Assembly (NCBI GenBank): GCA_050313895.1 | Contig: JBNPMI010000009.1 | Direction: 5' to 3' (one strand) | Source of the DNA: JALFST01 sp022779285 | GTDB taxonomy: Bacteria > Bacillota > Clostridia > Tissierellales > Peptoniphilaceae | Length of the DNA stretch: 64,000 nucleotides | Shown: piece by piece, positions 61,287 to 64,000 of the stretch | Layout of the letters: every line of letters starts with the position of its first letter | Numbering within the stretch: position 1 is the stretch's first letter | Position numbers and translations under genes: made by a program | Notes under the pieces: model-generated | What the model saw: only the letters and a program-made list of their open reading frames with translations | Told to the model about the DNA's origin: nothing | The model's database searches: none

Positions 61287-62549
61287 CTACACAAGCGTCG
61301 CTCTCGCTTTTTCCACGCCACGGTGCACGGCTTCTACATATGCTGCTCCGTCACGGAATTTTTCAGCATTCAGGATCAAATCCTTTCCAACCAGAATACA
61401 GATTCTTTCTGCCAACATTCGTGCGTTTTTCTCCTGAATGCCGGTCAAATCTGCAACATTCGCCATGCCGACGGTTCTTCTGTGCAGCTCCGTGCCGGCA
61501 TAGCCTGCGGTATCATTCAAAATACAGTCGAGATACCACTCCCGAAATCCCTTCACCTTTGCCATCGGTTCGGTCACCTTTTCTTGATACAGGGTATTGA
61601 ATTTTTCCACAAAAAGATCATAGGATTTCTGAATCGTCTCCAAAACCCATTCGCAAAATTCATTTTTCTCATAAGCCATCCCGTTGCAATAAGCAAAAAT
61701 GAGATTGGCCATCAAATTGCCCACATCATAGCCCATCGGAGCATAGGTGCCAAATTCACAATCAAATACTTTGATATCTTCCTCAGAAATAAAGATGGAA
61801 CCGGTGTGTAGGTCTCCATGCAGAAGCGCCTGAGCATTGGTCATGAAATTGAACTTGAGCTTGGACACACAAAGATGTAAGGCGGAATCTCCGTAGAGTT
61901 CCTCTTCTACAAAGGCTTGATTTGGAGGATACACATTGTTGCGTTCTGCACCGAGATAAGGCTCCATCAGCACCAGCTTTTCCGTAATATCGTCGAGATC
62001 CGGCGTGATAAAGCGCTGATTCCATTTCTTTTTCTCACGATGATCCATCACAATGTCACTGGAAAGCAGAAGCGTTCTGGCCATAAAATCTGCAATTTGT
62101 TCCGCAAACTTAGGAAATATACGGTGCTCCAGCATGGCATTTCGCATCACCGTGTATGAAGAGCAATCTTCCATTCCGTTCGCACTCATGACGGTATCGT
62201 AGAAATAGACGTGCGGTACGGCCCCCGGTGCAAAGGATTCTTCCAGCTGTAGAATCTCCGATTCCTGACGATTGCGATCCAGCGTTGCGGTCATATCCTC
62301 CGATATGCGCAAGGTATCACCTGCCTGTTTGATATAGATGCTGTGTCCCTTTCCGTCAAAGACGCGACATACATGATTGAGATTGCCATGCTCCTTAGGA
62401 ATTTCTGCTTGCATGGTCGCTTCATCCCAGTCAATTTGATTTTCTCCCGTCCCTTTTGTTTTATAAAGCGTATATTCGATAACGGTTTCCGCTGTCTTTT
62501 CCGGGTCGGATTCATCAATCATAAGAAAATAATGTGAAAAGTCTTTCAT
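61287..62549 (-). CDS. Methylthioribose kinase-like protein (MtnK family)
   Basis: A 420-residue kinase with the aminoglycoside-phosphotransferase fold. The catalytic loop HGDLHTGSIFI and metal site KVFDCEFG match MtnK, which phosphorylates 5-methylthioribose at C1. AGGAGG precedes the ATG. It follows the ribose-type permease gene by 9 nt and precedes the MtnA-like gene, the two being consecutive steps of methylthioribose salvage. In other bacteria homologues act on 5-deoxyribose or similar 5-substituted riboses. Confidence 0.92.
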   Translation of the reverse strand: MKDFSHYFLMIDESDPEKTAETVIEYTLYKTKGTGENQIDWDEATMQAEIPKEHGNLNHVCRVFDGKGHSIYIKQAGDTLRISEDMTATLDRNRQESEILQLEESFAPGAVPHVYFYDTVMSANGMEDCSSYTVMRNAMLEHRIFPKFAEQIADFMARTLLLSSDIVMDHREKKKWNQRFITPDLDDITEKLVLMEPYLGAERNNVYPPNQAFVEEELYGDSALHLCVSKLKFNFMTNAQALLHGDLHTGSIFISEEDIKVFDCEFGTYAPMGYDVGNLMANLIFAYCNGMAYEKNEFCEWVLETIQKSYDLFVEKFNTLYQEKVTEPMAKVKGFREWYLDCILNDTAGYAGTELHRRTVGMANVADLTGIQEKNARMLAERICILVGKDLILNAEKFRDGAAYVEAVHRGVEKARATLV

Positions 62550-62558
62550 TCCATCCTC

Positions 62559-63566
62559 CTAATTATTCTCCTTCTTCATAGCATAGGCTGCTATCAGTGC
62601 CAGTGCGAGAACGCCTCCCTTTACTGCCGGAAGCACATAGAAGGGTACCGCCATAATGGTCAATCCGTTTTCAAGTGTGGAAATCAGAGCCGCACCGATC
62701 ATAGTTCCCAAAGCATTTGGTTTTTCCGCACCACCCAATGTACGTCCGACAAACACCGCCGCCAAAGAGGGCATAAAGTAGTTATCTGCTCCCATAACCT
62801 GTGCGGAGCTTCCTCGCGATGCGACAAGAATTCCTCCGATTGCAATAAATACCGCTGTAATCATTCCCGCCATATAGCGATATTTTTTTACATTGATACC
62901 GGAAAGCTGTGCCGCCTGCTTATTTCCGCCAATCGCATATAGAAAGCGCCCATGCTTGGTGTAATTTAAAAAGATATGTGCGACAATTACGCAGACAAGC
63001 ATAATGATAATAATCAACGGCGCACGCCCGATCGCAGAAAATGACTCCGACAAGGTGGTTCTTGCGGGCTCCGCTCCCCATGAGGTTTTCATGCCGGTAG
63101 AAACCGCTCCGCCGCCGATATACCACTGTCCCAATCCCTGATGAACAAACATCAATGCCACGGTTGCGAGCATATCCGGGATTTTACATACCAAAATAAG
63201 AAACATTGTGAGCTGATACAAAATCATCGTGACTACAATGCAGACCAATATGGACATTCCCAAACTCAGCCCAAACCAAAGATATGCGGAAACAAAAGCG
63301 TAAGAGGAGCAGCTTGCCAGCGTCGCCGCAGAAATATCAAATCCGTCCGGTGCCATCGTGATGGTCAGCGCAATGCCGAATACAGTATTTATGGACATTG
63401 CTCGCAAAATATTGATCATATTTTCCGTACTGAGAAACGCTGTCGTTTTGGAAACGCTAAAAATCACAAAACTCAAAATCAGTGCGAATACCGCCGCCCA
63501 GTCAATCAGGAATCGAATCCAGCTCTTCTTCCCGGACTCCGGCGAAGCAATGGTTTTTAATTCCAT
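62559..63566 (-). CDS. Ribose-type ABC transporter permease (RbsC family)
   Basis: A 335-residue membrane subunit of the CUT2 sugar transporters with about nine or ten helices. RbsC-like segments: MTMAPDGFDISAAT near the N-terminus and GMITAVFIAIGGILVASR, ending with an IGAALISTLENGL stretch. The ATG at 63566 follows AAGGAG; the longer frame from 63674 runs inside the ATPase gene and is rejected. Works with the ATPase encoded directly upstream; the binding protein is presumably outside the window. Confidence 0.92.
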   Translation of the reverse strand: MELKTIASPESGKKSWIRFLIDWAAVFALILSFVIFSVSKTTAFLSTENMINILRAMSINTVFGIALTITMAPDGFDISAATLASCSSYAFVSAYLWFGLSLGMSILVCIVVTMILYQLTMFLILVCKIPDMLATVALMFVHQGLGQWYIGGGAVSTGMKTSWGAEPARTTLSESFSAIGRAPLIIIIMLVCVIVAHIFLNYTKHGRFLYAIGGNKQAAQLSGINVKKYRYMAGMITAVFIAIGGILVASRGSSAQVMGADNYFMPSLAAVFVGRTLGGAEKPNALGTMIGAALISTLENGLTIMAVPFYVLPAVKGGVLALALIAAYAMKKENN

Positions 63567-63567
63567 A

Positions 63568-64000
63568 TCAGTTCTCCTTCTCTTTCTTTCCACCGACGGC
63601 ATAATACATAATCTTTTCATCCGTCGCATCTTTCGTATCCATCTCTGCCATAATCTGTCCGTTATACATGACATAAATGCGATCCGTCAGGGACAATAGC
63701 TCCGTGTTTTCACTTGTGGCGTAGATGACCCCCTTGCCGCCGGCTGCAATATCACAAATTAGTCGGAATATGTCCTGCTTCGCTCCCACATCGACCCCCT
63801 TGGTCGGTTCATCAAAAATATAAATATCGGAATCTGCGGAAAGCCACTTGCCTACAGCCACCTTTTGCTGATTGCCGCCCGACAGATTGGCAACCTTTTG
63901 AGCGATAGAGGGTGTCTTGATCTCCAGGGTATTGACCAAGCCGGTTGCATGCTCGCTTACTTTTTTCTTATTGATAAAAGACATGGTGCAGAACTTCTGC
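63568..64000 (-). CDS. Ribose-type ABC transporter ATPase (RbsA family), partial
   Basis: Only the C-terminal 143 or so residues are in the window; the gene continues past base 64000. The second nucleotide-binding domain is visible: signature LSGGNQQKVAVGKWL, Walker B IYIFDEPTKGVDVGAKQDI and the following SENTELLSLTDR. It lies 1 nt before the permease start. RbsA-type proteins have two fused ATPase domains of about 500 residues in all. Substrate is probably the pentose handled by the following enzymes. Confidence 0.95.
   Translation of the reverse strand, partial: QKFCTMSFINKKKVSEHATGLVNTLEIKTPSIAQKVANLSGGNQQKVAVGKWLSADSDIYIFDEPTKGVDVGAKQDIFRLICDIAAGGKGVIYATSENTELLSLTDRIYVMYNGQIMAEMDTKDATDEKIMYYAVGGKKEKEN

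Noticed and set aside
1..64000. CRISPR array, transposon ends, rRNA genes
   Set aside because: I saw no regularly spaced identical repeats, no transposase and no rRNA sequence; only the tRNA-flanking repeats.

Overview
The window looks like chromosomal DNA of a low-to-moderate GC anaerobic Firmicute (Clostridia/Tissierellia type; a Peptoniphilaceae-like organism is my guess, not shown). The reasons are strong AGGAGG ribosome binding sites throughout, PhoP-type TT(A/T/C)ACA repeats at 11 bp spacing, Gram-positive lipoproteins, and strictly anaerobic redox proteins (flavodiiron protein, rubredoxin, acyl-CoA dehydrogenase/EtfA). Several genes start with GTG or TTG.

Layout. 0-1.7 kb: M18 aminopeptidase and a DUF1858 protein. 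1.9-7.2 kb: a response regulator, an intramembrane-sensing-type histidine kinase, an ABC ATPase and a large FtsX-type permease (Bce-like stress or peptide-resistance module). 7.2-12.1 kb: MgtE, a DJ-1/PfpI protein, a fused Maf/metallopeptidase protein and an APC amino acid permease. 12.2-15.4 kb: Fur-family regulator plus znuACB zinc uptake. 15.5-22.9 kb: pstSCAB-phoU-phoBR with a phased Pho box, and apbE. 23.0-30.9 kb: tRNA-Val, a class-I-amidotransferase-like hydrolase, then a long leftward run HAD-Asp23-MATE-dnaX-ybaB-recR-unknown, and murI.

30.9-37.2 kb is accessory: tRNA-Ser(CGA), a relict integration site (hicB with three in-frame stops and a broken tyrosine integrase), then an AT-rich block with an arylsulfotransferase, PTS IIB and IIC of the ascorbate type, a SorC-family regulator and a secreted protein of unknown function. 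37.7-40.5 kb: MacB-like ATPase-permease. 40.9-45.8 kb: an ugpBAEC-like sugar ABC transporter with a TIM-barrel epimerase. 46-51 kb: ferritin, an AEC transporter, and a two-gene operon of an acyl-CoA dehydrogenase/EtfA/rubredoxin fusion and a flavodiiron protein. 51.2-57.7 kb: membrane-anchored serpin, nagB, mnmA, L25, an FMN-binding lipoprotein and Rho with a long charged insert.

57.9 kb to the right edge: a leftward operon of a ribose-type ABC transporter (cut by the window), methylthioribose-kinase-like and methylthioribose-1-P-isomerase-like enzymes, DhaK-like and DhaL-like proteins and a FucU/RbsD mutarotase. It looks like an uptake and catabolic route for a 5-substituted or 5-deoxy pentose, with no aldolase inside the window. 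The most interesting systems are this operon, the acyl-CoA dehydrogenase/rubredoxin/flavodiiron operon, and the cytoplasmic-type arylsulfotransferase carried with a PTS permease beside a decayed integration site.
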